DNA of 14,733 nt, from assembly GCA_964591245.1 (NCBI GenBank), contig CAZPZZ010000105.1, forward strand, positions 1 through 14,733, in the 5' to 3' direction. The stretch comes from CAZPZZ01 sp964591245. GTDB lineage: Bacteria; Acidobacteriota; Vicinamibacteria; Vicinamibacterales; UBA8438. The position numbers and the translations under genes were made by a program. Positions 1 through 8,848 of the stretch are shown here, in pieces. The notes under the pieces were generated by a model. The model searched no databases, had not been told where the DNA came from, and saw nothing but the letters and a program-made list of their open reading frames with translations. Within the stretch, counting starts at the first letter, position 1. The number at the start of each line of letters is the position of its first letter.

Positions 1-102
1 CAGTCATCAGCCAAGCACGAGGTGGAGACACCGACCTCGCCGGCCAGAACAGCCCGCGTTCCCAGCGGCCAGCTCTCCACCGCCGTGCTTGACTGATGAC
101 TG
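1..102 (-). repeat. Long imperfect inverted repeat (hairpin) just downstream of murD
   Basis: Positions 1-19 pair with 84-102 with one mismatch (18 of 19), and the stem continues with 22-27 against 75-80 after a one-base bulge. An inner stem pairs 39-45 with 67-73, with one mismatch, around a 21-base loop. The repeat begins one base after the murD stop codon. Both mismatches (11/92 and 41/71) are C-A on the plus strand but would be G-U in RNA made from the minus strand, the strand murD is read from. This favours an RNA hairpin on the murD transcript, either a terminator or a 3'-end stabiliser. No T-run can be seen because the window ends here, and the repeat may continue beyond position 1. 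A dispersed intergenic repeat element is the main alternative. Confidence 0.7.
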
Positions 103-103
103 C

Positions 104-1483
104 TTACTGCTCACGCGCTTCGTTGACTTCCTCCCGTAGCTGGTGGACCGCCTCTATAAACACCCGACCACGCTCGGCGTAGTCTCGAAACATGTCGAAA
201 CTGGCGCAGGCGGGAGCCAGCAACACCGTGCCTCCGGGAACGGCCAACCCGTAGGCCACCCTCACCGCCTCGTTCAACGAACCCACTTCGACCACCCGTA
301 CGGCACCATCAACCGCATCACGTATTTGCGCACGCGCCTCACCCAAGACGACAAGGGTGTCCGCGCGCTCCTCGAGTGCCTGGCGCAAAGAACGTAGGTC
401 GCCACCCTTGAACCGGCCACCCATGATCGGGACGATGTGGTGCCCACAACTCTCCAGAGCACGCCGTGCAGCTTCAATGTTCGTCGCCTTCGAGTCGTTC
501 ACGAACCGCACACGCCCCACCTCGGCAACCGACTGCAGCGCGTGTTCAAGACCGGCAAACTCCTGCACGGCCCGCGTCATATCGCGTGCAGGCACGCCCA
601 GTTCGTTAGCCACTGCACTGGCCGCCAGCACATCACTCAGGAGGTGGCGCCCAAGCAGGCGCACTGCGGCGAGGGGCACCAGTGGCTCATCACCCGATGC
701 GGTTCGGCGAACAATCTGATCTCCCGCCACGACCACCCCGTCGTCCAGGGACTCGGTCAACGCGTAGGACAGCCGCCGCGCGCTTGCCGCCTGGGTCACT
801 CGCATCACTTCAGGGTCATCCGCATTGACCACCAATGTGTCCGAAGGGTTCTGCCGGGCAAAAAGTCGCGACTTGGCCGCAACATACGCCTCATGCCCGC
901 CATGCCGATCGAGGTGATCGCTGTACAAATTGAGGAAGACGCCGATCGAGGGGCGGAAGGTTGTAGCCAGCTCGAGCTGAAAGCTCGACACCTCGACCAC
1001 ATGGACCGAGTCAGGGGTGGAGTCCTCCACCTGCGTGCTCAATGCCGTTCCCACGTTACCTCCGACCAACACCACCGAACCGCCGGCTTCAAGCATCCTT
1101 CCCAGCAGTACCACCGTGGTCGATTTACCTTTGGTCCCGGTCACAGCCACGATCGGCCCTTGTAGCCATCTGGCCGCCAATTCAAGTTCACTGATGATTG
1201 GCACCCGCGCCTGACGCGGAACATCCAGCGCTTCGATTCCGGGGGATACCCCTGGACTCAGCACAACAAGATCGGCGGACGCGAACGTCTCTGTTCGGTG
1301 TGCCCCAAGTTCGAGCGCAATCCCTGCGTCGCGCAAGGCATGCACATCATCCGAAACTTCACTCCTCATCTCGCTCAACGTGACATGGGCTCCTCGCTTG
1401 GCCAGCAACACAGCCGCCGCCATGCCGCTGCGAGCCGCGCCCACAACGACCACATTTGTCCCACGCACGGAAAACTCACTCAT
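104..1483 (-). CDS. murD: UDP-N-acetylmuramoyl-L-alanine--D-glutamate ligase (MurD)
   Basis: MurD is the cytoplasmic ATP-dependent ligase that adds D-glutamate to UDP-MurNAc-L-alanine, the second peptide-building step of peptidoglycan precursor synthesis. The 459-residue product has the usual family length. An N-terminal Rossmann-like domain starts with VVVVGAARSG (11-20). The ATP-binding loop is GTKGKST (116-122), followed by VVEVSSFQLE and LNLYSDHLDRHG in the central domain. The C-terminal domain carries NDSKATN, GGRFKGGD and APACASFDMF, all typical of MurD. The ATG overlaps the mraY stop by four bases (ATGA), which fixes the start and implies translational coupling. It is the last gene of the visible operon. 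ftsW or murG would often follow directly, but here an inverted repeat comes next. All expected motifs are present. Confidence 0.97.
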   Translation of the reverse strand: MSEFSVRGTNVVVVGAARSGMAAAVLLAKRGAHVTLSEMRSEVSDDVHALRDAGIALELGAHRTETFASADLVVLSPGVSPGIEALDVPRQARVPIISELELAARWLQGPIVAVTGTKGKSTTVVLLGRMLEAGGSVVLVGGNVGTALSTQVEDSTPDSVHVVEVSSFQLELATTFRPSIGVFLNLYSDHLDRHGGHEAYVAAKSRLFARQNPSDTLVVNADDPEVMRVTQAASARRLSYALTESLDDGVVVAGDQIVRRTASGDEPLVPLAAVRLLGRHLLSDVLAASAVANELGVPARDMTRAVQEFAGLEHALQSVAEVGRVRFVNDSKATNIEAARRALESCGHHIVPIMGGRFKGGDLRSLRQALEERADTLVVLGEARAQIRDAVDGAVRVVEVGSLNEAVRVAYGLAVPGGTVLLAPACASFDMFRDYAERGRVFIEAVHQLREEVNEAREQ

Positions 1484-2547
1484 CGCAGCTTCAATGTCGC
1501 CAAACTAAAGAAAGCAAACACAAGGGCAGCAATCAGAAATCTGGTGATTACCTTTGGTTCGCTCCAACCAATCAGCTCGCAGTGGTGGTGTAACGGCGCC
1601 ATCCGAAATACCCGTTGTCCCGTGAGCTTGTATGAGCCGACCTGAATGACCACTGAAAACAATTCGATCACGAAGACCGCACCCACGATGGGAAGCAGCA
1701 GCTCTTGCTTGATCAAGATGGCTACCGTACCCAGAGCCCCTCCCAGGGCCAGCGACCCCACGTCTCCCATGAAAAGTTCTGCGGGGTGCGAGTTGTACCA
1801 AAGGAAACCGAGACCTGCGCCGACAAGCGCGCCACAAAATACCGTCAGCTCTGCAGCCGGTAAAAAGTGCGCCAGCAGCAAGTACTCAGCAAAAACTGCA
1901 TGGCCCGTCACATACGCAAGCGCCGTAAACGCTGCCGCAGCGACCGTGAAGAGGCTGATGGCCAGGCCATCGAGTCCATCCGCGAGGTTGACCGCATTCG
2001 AGAAAAACGCCAGGACGAGCACGGCGAAGGGCACATAGAGCCAACCCAGATCCGGTGTGAGCTGCTTGAAAAATGGAAAGATCAACTCAGTGTTGTACAA
2101 GTCGCGCTCACTCAGCCAGATCAGCGCCACGCCAACCCCCAAGGCCACGACGCCCTGCCCTACCAGCTTGTATAGAGGACGCAAGCCGTGAGGCGTCTTG
2201 CGCACCACCTTCAGGTAGTCATCCAGAAAACCCACCAATCCGAACGCCAGAGTCGACAACATCGCGATCCAGACATACGCATTCGTGAGGTCTCCCCACA
2301 TGACCGTTGGAACAACGGCAGCCGTCAAGATGAGGAGTCCCCCCATGGTCGGGGTCCCTGACTTCGAGCGATGCGTCGATGGCCCGTCGTCCCGCACCAC
2401 CTGGCCAATCTGAAATCCTCGAAGCGTCCGGATCATCCAGGGCCCCATCAGCAAGCTGATGGCAAAGGCCGTCAGGCCGGCGGCAGCTGTCCGGAACGTG
2501 ATGTACTGGACGACGTTCAGCGGTGGATAGAGCAGTTCGTAGAACAT
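1480..2547 (-). CDS. mraY: Phospho-N-acetylmuramoyl-pentapeptide-transferase (MraY)
   Basis: MraY is the integral membrane enzyme that moves phospho-MurNAc-pentapeptide onto undecaprenyl phosphate, making lipid I on the inner face of the membrane. The protein is about 355 residues and strongly hydrophobic, with many membrane segments as in the family. Diagnostic motifs are DDYLK (about 109-113), NAVNLADGLDGLA (about 184-196), MGDVGSLALGG on a later cytoplasmic loop, and the HHHCE motif near the C-terminus. I chose the ATG at 2547 over the in-frame GTG at 2556. The ATG lies 8 bases after a GGGGAG ribosome site (2556-2561), shares one base with the murF stop (TGATG), and gives the usual MFYELLYP start. 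The gene is coupled to murF upstream and murD downstream. Confidence 0.96.
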   Translation of the reverse strand: MFYELLYPPLNVVQYITFRTAAAGLTAFAISLLMGPWMIRTLRGFQIGQVVRDDGPSTHRSKSGTPTMGGLLILTAAVVPTVMWGDLTNAYVWIAMLSTLAFGLVGFLDDYLKVVRKTPHGLRPLYKLVGQGVVALGVGVALIWLSERDLYNTELIFPFFKQLTPDLGWLYVPFAVLVLAFFSNAVNLADGLDGLAISLFTVAAAAFTALAYVTGHAVFAEYLLLAHFLPAAELTVFCGALVGAGLGFLWYNSHPAELFMGDVGSLALGGALGTVAILIKQELLLPIVGAVFVIELFSVVIQVGSYKLTGQRVFRMAPLHHHCELIGWSEPKVITRFLIAALVFAFFSLATLKLR

Positions 2548-3929
2548 CAGGTCCACTCCCCGACCAACCGCGACACCACCACGTCCGTACGCACCCGCCG
2601 CGATCCCTTGACGAGCACAAGATCATCGTCCTGGATCAGGCGCGACACACGCTCGGCGGCGTCATCGCTGGTCTCGCAGTGGAACACCACGTCCGTCGCG
2701 AGTCCCGCCTCCGCTGCCGCAGTTCCCAACGCCCGGGCCATCTCCCCGCCCACTGTCACGAGCAGGCCGAGCCCAGCCGCCGCCGCCGCACGTCCGACCC
2801 CGCGGTGCAACTCGAGCGCGCGATCGCCCAATTCAAGCATCTCGCCCACCACAGCAATCCGCCGTCCTGGGCGAGTGTCGGAGGACAAGATCGCCAGAGC
2901 AGTCTCCATTGCCAACGGACTGGCGTTGTAGGAGTCGTCAACCACCACCACCCCGCGAGCGAGTCGATGGACCTGCCCGCGATGAGGTGGCGGCCCAACC
3001 CGTTGCACCTGCTCTGCGAGAGCATCGAGCGACACCTCAAGTTCCACCCCTACGGCAACCGCCGCCAAGAGATTGGCCAAATTGCCTCGGCCGCTCAATG
3101 GTGTGGACACCACGGCCGTCCCAACCGGGGTGTCGAGCCTCACGCGCATACCGTCAAACCCATGGTCCTCAACAGCGGACGCAGTCACATCGGCATCCAC
3201 GCCCAACCCGAATGTCTTCACCGTTCCTTCAAATTCGGACACGCGAGCCATCACCCGTGGGTCCCCAGCGTTGACCACAGCCACGGTATCCGTTGTCGCA
3301 CCTTCTAAAATCTCCGCCTTCGCATCGGCAATATGATCGAGGGACGCAAAGAACTCAGCGTGCACTTCGGCGACGTTGGTCCAGACCCGCATCTCCGGCT
3401 GGGCAATGGCAACCAAACGACTGATTTCTCCGCTGTGGTTCATGCCTAGCTCAACCACGGCCACTTCTGGTCGCGAACGCAATTCGAGTAGCGATAACGG
3501 CAGACCAATGTGGTTGTTCAAGTTGCCCTCGGTCTTGAACACGCGATACCGCGCACTGGCAACGGCCGCGGCCAGCTCCTTGGTCGTGGTCTTTCCAACG
3601 CTCCCCGTGACGGCTACAACCCGCGTTCCCGATGCCCGCCGCACGTATCCGGCCAACCTTTGCAGCGCCAGCAGCGTGTCGTCGACGACGATCCCCCCCG
3701 TCGGTGAAACCCCAAGGGCGTCCCGCTCGCTGACCAACGCCCCACACGCTCCGGCCGCGAACGCTCCCTCCACAAACCGATGCCCGTCGAAACGGTCGCC
3801 CCGCAGAGCGATGAACAAGTCGCCGGTGTCCACCGACCGCGAATCGATCGAAAATCCGTCGATGCCGGTATCCGGAGCACCGGCAACCACACGACCGCCT
3901 GTGGCCTGCGCAATCTCTGCTAGTGTCAT
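2547..3929 (-). CDS. murF: UDP-N-acetylmuramoyl-tripeptide--D-alanyl-D-alanine ligase (MurF)
   Basis: MurF joins the D-Ala-D-Ala dipeptide to UDP-MurNAc-tripeptide in the cytoplasm, completing the pentapeptide. The 460-residue product begins MTLAEIAQATGG, the standard MurF N-terminus. It has the ATP loop GSVGKTTTK (about 109-117), NLNNHIG (about 136-142), an LGMNHSGEI motif, and DDSYNASPLAMETAL in the C-terminal domain (from about 331). The reading frame stays open upstream to a GTG at 3959, just after a TAG at 3960-3962. That start would add ten residues (ERARWLRYV) with no family support. Neither start has a strong ribosome site, so the exact start is less certain than the identity. The gene follows murE after 51 bases (21 if the GTG is used) and overlaps the mraY start by one base. 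Confidence 0.95.
   Translation of the reverse strand: MTLAEIAQATGGRVVAGAPDTGIDGFSIDSRSVDTGDLFIALRGDRFDGHRFVEGAFAAGACGALVSERDALGVSPTGGIVVDDTLLALQRLAGYVRRASGTRVVAVTGSVGKTTTKELAAAVASARYRVFKTEGNLNNHIGLPLSLLELRSRPEVAVVELGMNHSGEISRLVAIAQPEMRVWTNVAEVHAEFFASLDHIADAKAEILEGATTDTVAVVNAGDPRVMARVSEFEGTVKTFGLGVDADVTASAVEDHGFDGMRVRLDTPVGTAVVSTPLSGRGNLANLLAAVAVGVELEVSLDALAEQVQRVGPPPHRGQVHRLARGVVVVDDSYNASPLAMETALAILSSDTRPGRRIAVVGEMLELGDRALELHRGVGRAAAAAGLGLLVTVGGEMARALGTAAAEAGLATDVVFHCETSDDAAERVSRLIQDDDLVLVKGSRRVRTDVVVSRLVGEWT
2556..2561 (-). promoter_or_regulatory. Ribosome binding site deciding the mraY start
   Basis: GGGGAG on the minus strand, inside the 3' end of murF, is 8 bases from the ATG at 2547. 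The upstream GTG at 2556 would overlap this site, so the ATG is the better start. Confidence 0.7.
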
Positions 3930-3980
3930 CACGTAGCGCAACCATCGCGCTCTCTCCACCTACACCAATTCCGCTCGCCA

Positions 3981-5483
3981 TCACGCTGGTGTGGCCCTCG
4001 TGCGTCGGAGACTGAGCGCGCTCGCCGCAACCACCCGATCGTCAAAGGGCCGACGTTCATCACCGATCACCTGATCCGTTTCGTGACCTTTCCCCGCAAT
4101 AACGACGACATCCCCAGGTTCGGCCGCGTCGATGGCATACGTGATCGCCGCGCGACGGTCAATAATGCAAACGGGTGCCGGTGCCCCGTCCCGACCAGCT
4201 GAGCCGAACCCGCGACTGATGTCGGCCACGATCTCCTCAGGATCCTCAGACCGCGGATTGTCCGATGTCAGCACCACGAGGTCAGCAAGACGCGCGGCAA
4301 CCGCTCCCATGAGCGGACGTTTCGTGCGGTCACGGTCGCCACCGCAACCAAAGACCACCGTCATCTCTCGCTCACAGAGAGCGCGGACAGCAGTCAGCAG
4401 TAATCGAAGTGCATCGTCGGTATGCGCGAAGTCGACCACCACACACACATCATCATTCGGGGTCGAGATCACCTCGAAACGGCCCGGCACCCCCTCGAGT
4501 TGGGCGATCCCTCGCTGGATCGCTGGAAGCGGTACATCCAGGGCCACCGCCGTACCGACGGCCGCCAACACGTTGTAGATGTTCAATCGCCCGGGAAGTA
4601 AGGCTCTGACTCGCAGTCGGCCGCTCGGAGTCTGAAGATCCAGATGATGTCCGGACAACGATGATTCGATGCGCTCGGGCATCACATCAGCCTCTTGATC
4701 GATGGCGTAGGTCAAGGGACGTTTCACCGAAGCCACGAGTTCTCGTCCTCGTGGGTCGTCCGTATTCACCACCGCTGGTGCGTTCTCGGGAAGCATGTCG
4801 AACAGACGTCGCTTCGCCTCGAAGTACTGCGTCATGTCGGTGTGATAGTCGAGATGATCCCGCGAAAGATTCGAGAACACCGCGGCGGCAAAGCGGGTCC
4901 CATCGACCCGTCGCATCGCCAGGGCATGCGACGAGACCTCCATGACACACGCAGAACACCCTTGGTCTACCATTTCCCGAAGCAGCGACTGAACATCTGG
5001 AGCCTCAGGGGTGGTCCGTTCGGCCACCTCATCACGTCGCCCGGTGCGATGGTGCACCGACCCAATTCGCCCACACTGAAATCCGGCAGCCTCGAGCACA
5101 GACGCGAGCAGATAGGTCGTCGTGGTCTTCCCATTCGTCCCCGTAATACCCACCACTCGAAGCTCCCGGCTGGGGTGCCCATGAAATGCCGTTGCCAGTT
5201 CAGCAAGAGTCAAACGGGCATCCTTCACCGTCAGCCAGGGGATACCAGGCACCCGAGACACGCCGGATGCTGAGACCACCAACGCCGCACCTCGATTCAT
5301 GGCCTCCGACACAAAGCGCACACCGTCGAGATGCACCCCCTGCATGGCCACGAAAATGGCTCCCTGCGTGACGCGACGAGAATCGTAGGTAATGGCAGTC
5401 ACCGCGCGTTCGCGCGCCAGGTCACCAACCATCGAACGGTCCTCAACCCCAGACAGCCGCCCAATCAAGTCAGCCACCGTCAT
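3981..5483 (-). CDS. murE: UDP-N-acetylmuramoyl-L-alanyl-D-glutamate--2,6-diaminopimelate ligase (MurE)
   Basis: MurE adds the third amino acid of the stem peptide. The DNPR motif (408-411, in SDNPRSEDP) is the known signature for meso-diaminopimelate, so the wall is inferred to be DAP-type. The 500-residue length is normal. Other motifs are the ATP loop GTNGKTTTT (115-123), MEVSSHAL (181-188), FSNLSRDHLDYH (203-214), FEAKRRLF with the lysine that is carbamylated in this family (K224), and GKGHE (464-468). The usual DYAHTPD reads DFAHTDD (351-357), a mild change of unknown effect. The ATG overlaps the ftsI stop by four bases and has GAGG 8 bases upstream (5492-5495). It is followed by murF in the same operon. 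Confidence 0.97.
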   Translation of the reverse strand: MTVADLIGRLSGVEDRSMVGDLARERAVTAITYDSRRVTQGAIFVAMQGVHLDGVRFVSEAMNRGAALVVSASGVSRVPGIPWLTVKDARLTLAELATAFHGHPSRELRVVGITGTNGKTTTTYLLASVLEAAGFQCGRIGSVHHRTGRRDEVAERTTPEAPDVQSLLREMVDQGCSACVMEVSSHALAMRRVDGTRFAAAVFSNLSRDHLDYHTDMTQYFEAKRRLFDMLPENAPAVVNTDDPRGRELVASVKRPLTYAIDQEADVMPERIESSLSGHHLDLQTPSGRLRVRALLPGRLNIYNVLAAVGTAVALDVPLPAIQRGIAQLEGVPGRFEVISTPNDDVCVVVDFAHTDDALRLLLTAVRALCEREMTVVFGCGGDRDRTKRPLMGAVAARLADLVVLTSDNPRSEDPEEIVADISRGFGSAGRDGAPAPVCIIDRRAAITYAIDAAEPGDVVVIAGKGHETDQVIGDERRPFDDRVVAASALSLRRTRATPA

Positions 5484-7501
5484 GGGGCATACCTCGCCGC
5501 GTCGTCCTCCGGCCCATTCCGCGCAAGGCGTAAGACGACGGCCTGACCAGGCACGATGCTGCTACCGGCATACGGATCCTGACTGACGACAATGCCTCGT
5601 CCAGTAACCCGAGTCGACAGCCCGAGCTTCATCGCAATTCCGAGCGCATTCCTGGCACTCAGACCTTGCAGGTCAGGCATCAGTCCCGCCGATGCGATCG
5701 CGGTCTCCTCCGGCGCCCCCGACACGGCTGCGCGCGCCAACGTGGCCTGCCCCGCAGGATCGTCCTGTTCGGCTGGAGACACCCAGATAGGCGGCGGCGC
5801 ATCGATGTTTGGCGGTACACCGAGATACCGCAGTGAGGCGTCTGCTATTCGCTTGAAGGCCGGCGCCGCTACCTGCCCCCCATACCGGCGAACGTTGTCG
5901 ACCACAACGAGGATGGTGAGTTCAGGGCGCTGGGACGGAATAAATCCACCGAAAGATGCGACGTGATGGGTCTGCGAGTACCCCCCGCCAGGGAGAATCT
6001 TCTCCGTAGTCCCGGTCTTGCCGGCCACGGAGAACCCGCCCAATCGAGCAGAGCGGGCCGTGCCGCGAGACACCACATCTTCCATGATGCGTGTCAACGT
6101 GGCCGCAGTCTTGGGAGAAATAGCCCGCCGGATCACCCGCGGTGGCACCTCGCGGCGCTCCTCTGCGCTCACCCAGGCTCGAACCAGGCGTGGAGCCATC
6201 AACTCACCGCCGTTCGCCACCGCATTCATGGCCGTTGCCATCTGCAACGGGGTCACCGAAATGTTGTAACCCATCGCCACCCGCGCCAATGAACTGTCAG
6301 CGAGCCGAGAAAGGTCATAGACGATCCCCCGGCTTTGCCCCGGAAAATCAAGTGCAAACGTCTGCCCGAAACCGAACCGCCGCACGTAACGCCCAAGACG
6401 CTCGCTGCCGAGCGTAACGCCGATCTTGCTGGCCCCGACGTTACTCGACTTGACGATAACGTCGGTGAACGAGAGCGCCCCATAGTTCCGTCCCATATCG
6501 GAAATAGGGCGACGACCGAAGTACACGACGCCTGGGCTGGTATCGATGATCTGCTCGGGGCTGAATACCTGCTCCTCGATCGCGGCTGAAGCCGTCACAA
6601 GCTTGAATGTAGAACCCGGCTCGTATACATCCTGGGTCGCCCTATTCCGGCGAGCATCCGCATCCGACCGAGCAAATGCGTTGGGATTGAACGTGGGTTC
6701 GTTTGCCAGCGCCAGGATGTCGCCGGTGTACGGATCCATGACCACGGCGCTACCACCCGCCGCACCATGCTCACTGACGGCCGCCCGCAGCTCACGCTCG
6801 GTGATGTGCTGAATGTACTTATCGATAGTCAGCTCGAGCGTGACGCCGGTGGTGGCAGGGAGTTCGACCCGACCAAAAGCCCGCTGCCGAGCGTCAGTCT
6901 GCACGAGCACCTTACCCGGGAGCCCTCGAATTTCCTCGTCATGGAGCGACTCGAGCCCGTGTAGCCCCTGATTGTCGATGCCGACATAGCCAATGAGGTG
7001 CGCTGCCAACTCTCCGTTGGGATAAAAGCGTTTGTCCTCCTTGAGAAACCCGATGCCGGGTAAATCGAGGCGTCGGATCTGTCGTGCGGTGCTTACTGAG
7101 ACGTGCCGTCGCACCCAGGCGAACTGTCCATCTCTGCTGAGATTTTCCTCGATCCGGTTCCGCTGTGCGTCCGAACACCCCAACACCTCGCAGAGCTGCG
7201 CGGTAGTGCCACTCGGGTCGTCGACGTCGTCTGGCACCGCCACCACCGTGTCAGCGTCTACGCTGTAGGCCAGCACCCGCCCCTCACGGTCGAGAATCTC
7301 CCCTCGCTTGGGATGGGTAACGATAGAGCGCGACTGCTGCCTGGCTGCTCGCTCGACCAACGCCTCGTGACGAAACACCTGGAGCTGCACGAGGCGAGCC
7401 TCTATCACAATGCCCCACAACGTCATGATGCACGCGGCCACCACAACACGCCGTCGCACGGTACGACGCCACCAATCCGGAGAGTGAGAGTGCACGGCCA
7501 T
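5480..7501 (-). CDS. ftsI: Division-specific penicillin-binding protein, FtsI/PBP2-type transpeptidase with a C-terminal PASTA domain
   Basis: FtsI is the class B penicillin-binding protein that cross-links septal peptidoglycan on the outer side of the membrane. A short basic cytoplasmic tail is followed by one membrane helix (about 18-35). A pedestal domain with RGEILDREGRVLA (66-78) comes next. The transpeptidase domain has all three active-site motifs: STFK (297-300, serine nucleophile), SSN (352-354) and KTGT (495-498). Residues about 606-661 form a single PASTA repeat, MPDLQGLSARNA to PGQAVVLRLA, which extends the protein to 673 residues. PASTA domains on class B enzymes are common in Firmicutes and Actinobacteria and also occur in other phyla. 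The gene lies 36 bases after ftsL and overlaps murE by four bases. No strong ribosome site is seen before the ATG. Confidence 0.96.
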   Translation of the reverse strand: MAVHSHSPDWWRRTVRRRVVVAACIMTLWGIVIEARLVQLQVFRHEALVERAARQQSRSIVTHPKRGEILDREGRVLAYSVDADTVVAVPDDVDDPSGTTAQLCEVLGCSDAQRNRIEENLSRDGQFAWVRRHVSVSTARQIRRLDLPGIGFLKEDKRFYPNGELAAHLIGYVGIDNQGLHGLESLHDEEIRGLPGKVLVQTDARQRAFGRVELPATTGVTLELTIDKYIQHITERELRAAVSEHGAAGGSAVVMDPYTGDILALANEPTFNPNAFARSDADARRNRATQDVYEPGSTFKLVTASAAIEEQVFSPEQIIDTSPGVVYFGRRPISDMGRNYGALSFTDVIVKSSNVGASKIGVTLGSERLGRYVRRFGFGQTFALDFPGQSRGIVYDLSRLADSSLARVAMGYNISVTPLQMATAMNAVANGGELMAPRLVRAWVSAEERREVPPRVIRRAISPKTAATLTRIMEDVVSRGTARSARLGGFSVAGKTGTTEKILPGGGYSQTHHVASFGGFIPSQRPELTILVVVDNVRRYGGQVAAPAFKRIADASLRYLGVPPNIDAPPPIWVSPAEQDDPAGQATLARAAVSGAPEETAIASAGLMPDLQGLSARNALGIAMKLGLSTRVTGRGIVVSQDPYAGSSIVPGQAVVLRLARNGPEDDAARYAP

Positions 7502-7537
7502 TGGTCTCGTATCTGTTCTCGTTACCCCTATCCCTGG

Positions 7538-7960
7538 TCAGGGCCGACGAGTCATTGCGCCCCCCGTGTCACGTGCAACAACAATCGATGAATCCGGTGC
7601 CGCGACAGGGATCAAGCGCTCCAACACCTGGGCATCGTCCGAAGTCGGCGCAACCAGATTCAATTGCTCCGTCGCGATGCGCTCGATCCGCGCTGGTGCC
7701 CGCAGGGTTTCAATCTCCAGCCGCAGGTGGCGGTTTAACTCGAGTTCCTGTGCCCGCTCGTGCTCCATCAGTTCGATCTCGTACCCGTGTCTCAACAACT
7801 CGAACTGCTGCCAGGCCGAGAACAACAGCACCACAACCAAACACACCCCAATAACTGCCGATCGCCACAGCTCGCGCTGTCGTGTCTTGTCGATCTCTCG
7901 TACGATCGGGTTGTTCTGAACCGGTCGCTTGATTCCGAAGTCAAGAGATGGCTGGCTCAT
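7538..7960 (-). CDS. ftsL: Cell division protein FtsL-like
   Basis: This is a 140-residue, single-pass (type II) membrane protein. It has a basic/polar cytoplasmic stretch (1-33), a membrane helix (about 34-50, SAVIGVCLVVVLLFSAW), a charged helix likely to be coiled coil (about 55-90), and a C-terminal tail with RIERIATEQLNLVAP. The layout and the position between rsmH and ftsI are those of FtsL, which in known systems acts with FtsB and FtsQ in activating FtsWI at the septum. Sequence conservation in FtsL is low, so identity rests mainly on topology and gene order. The frame is open further upstream, but the ATG at 7960 overlaps the rsmH stop as ATGA and has AAAGGG (7965-7970) just upstream. 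Those two facts fix the start. Confidence 0.87.
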   Translation of the reverse strand: MSQPSLDFGIKRPVQNNPIVREIDKTRQRELWRSAVIGVCLVVVLLFSAWQQFELLRHGYEIELMEHERAQELELNRHLRLEIETLRAPARIERIATEQLNLVAPTSDDAQVLERLIPVAAPDSSIVVARDTGGAMTRRP

Positions 7961-8844
7961 GACACCCTTTCGGCGGCACGCAATTTTGCCGACCTCGCAC
8001 GTGGGTTTCGCAGTGCCTCCGCACGAGTCGGACGTAGGGGCTTTCGGGTCAGTACACGCACCGTCGCGTCCGTGGCAGACTCCAGCTCGCGGAGTGCGTA
8101 CTTGACGATCCGGTCTTCTAACGAGTGGAAACTCATCACCGCCAAACGGGCTCCACACCGCAGACGGCTTGCCATCGATCGGAGAAACGTATCAAGCCCC
8201 TCGAGTTCTCTATTCACCCAGATTCGCAGCGCCTGGAAGGTTCGGGTCGCCGGGTCGATCCTGGACCGGCCACGTCCCCCCGACGCACGACGCACAACCG
8301 CAGCAAGCCCGGCCGTGGTCGTCACACTCCCTTCATTCCGTGCGCCCACAATGGCACGAGCAATACGTCGAGAACGCCTCTCTTCGCCATACTCGTAAAT
8401 CACATCCGCCAACGCCTCTGCCGTCACGTCATCGAGAAGTTCGGCCAATGTTGGACCGCAGGAGCGATCCATGCGCATGTCTAGCGGATCCTCTCGACGA
8501 AAGCTGAACCCACGCCCCTGTCCATCGACCTGCACTGAGGAGTACCCAAGATCTGCCAACGCGCCATCGACACGATCAATGCCCCTCTGGTCCAACACTT
8601 CCTCCAGAGATCGGTAGTCCGCATGGACGAGTTCAACCCGGTCCTTCCACTGGGCCAGTCGAGCTCGAGCGAGCGGCAACACTTCCGCATCCCGGTCTAG
8701 ACCCAGCACTCGTTCCGCCCCGGCCTCCAGCAACGCCTCGGTATGGCCGCCAGTCCCCACCGTGCAATCCACGAGCAACCCACGACCAGCCGGTTCGAGC
8801 AATTCGACCGTCTCCACGCAGAGCGCCGGCTCGTGTAAAATCAT
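7957..8844 (-). CDS. rsmH: 16S rRNA (cytosine(1402)-N(4))-methyltransferase RsmH (MraW)
   Basis: RsmH uses S-adenosylmethionine to methylate N4 of C1402 in the decoding centre of 16S rRNA. The 295-residue protein opens with HEPALCVETVELL and the SAM-binding motif DCTVGTGGHTEALL (26-39), followed by GLDRD (48-52). Further family motifs are ALADLGYSSVQVD, RIDPATRTFQALRIWVNREL and VMSFHSLEDRIVK, all conserved in RsmH. The ATG at 8844 comes 4 bases after the mraZ stop, so it is likely translated by coupling to mraZ, because the upstream bases do not form a good ribosome site. The stop overlaps the ftsL ATG. Its place after mraZ at the head of a dcw operon is the most conserved part of that cluster in bacteria. 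Confidence 0.97.
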   Translation of the reverse strand: MILHEPALCVETVELLEPAGRGLLVDCTVGTGGHTEALLEAGAERVLGLDRDAEVLPLARARLAQWKDRVELVHADYRSLEEVLDQRGIDRVDGALADLGYSSVQVDGQGRGFSFRREDPLDMRMDRSCGPTLAELLDDVTAEALADVIYEYGEERRSRRIARAIVGARNEGSVTTTAGLAAVVRRASGGRGRSRIDPATRTFQALRIWVNRELEGLDTFLRSMASRLRCGARLAVMSFHSLEDRIVKYALRELESATDATVRVLTRKPLRPTRAEALRNPRARSAKLRAAERVS

Positions 8845-8848
8845 GGGC

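Noticed and set aside
437..1165. Long plus-strand frame opposite murD (and similar ones at 2523-3308 and 12666-13412)
   Set aside because: These are antisense shadows common in GC-rich genes. Their products have low-complexity, His/Arg/Pro-rich composition and no family features.
3930..3959. Ten-residue longer murF from a GTG at 3959
   Set aside because: The family begins at MTLAEIAQ, and the extra residues have no support. It is kept only as an alternative because neither start has a strong ribosome site.
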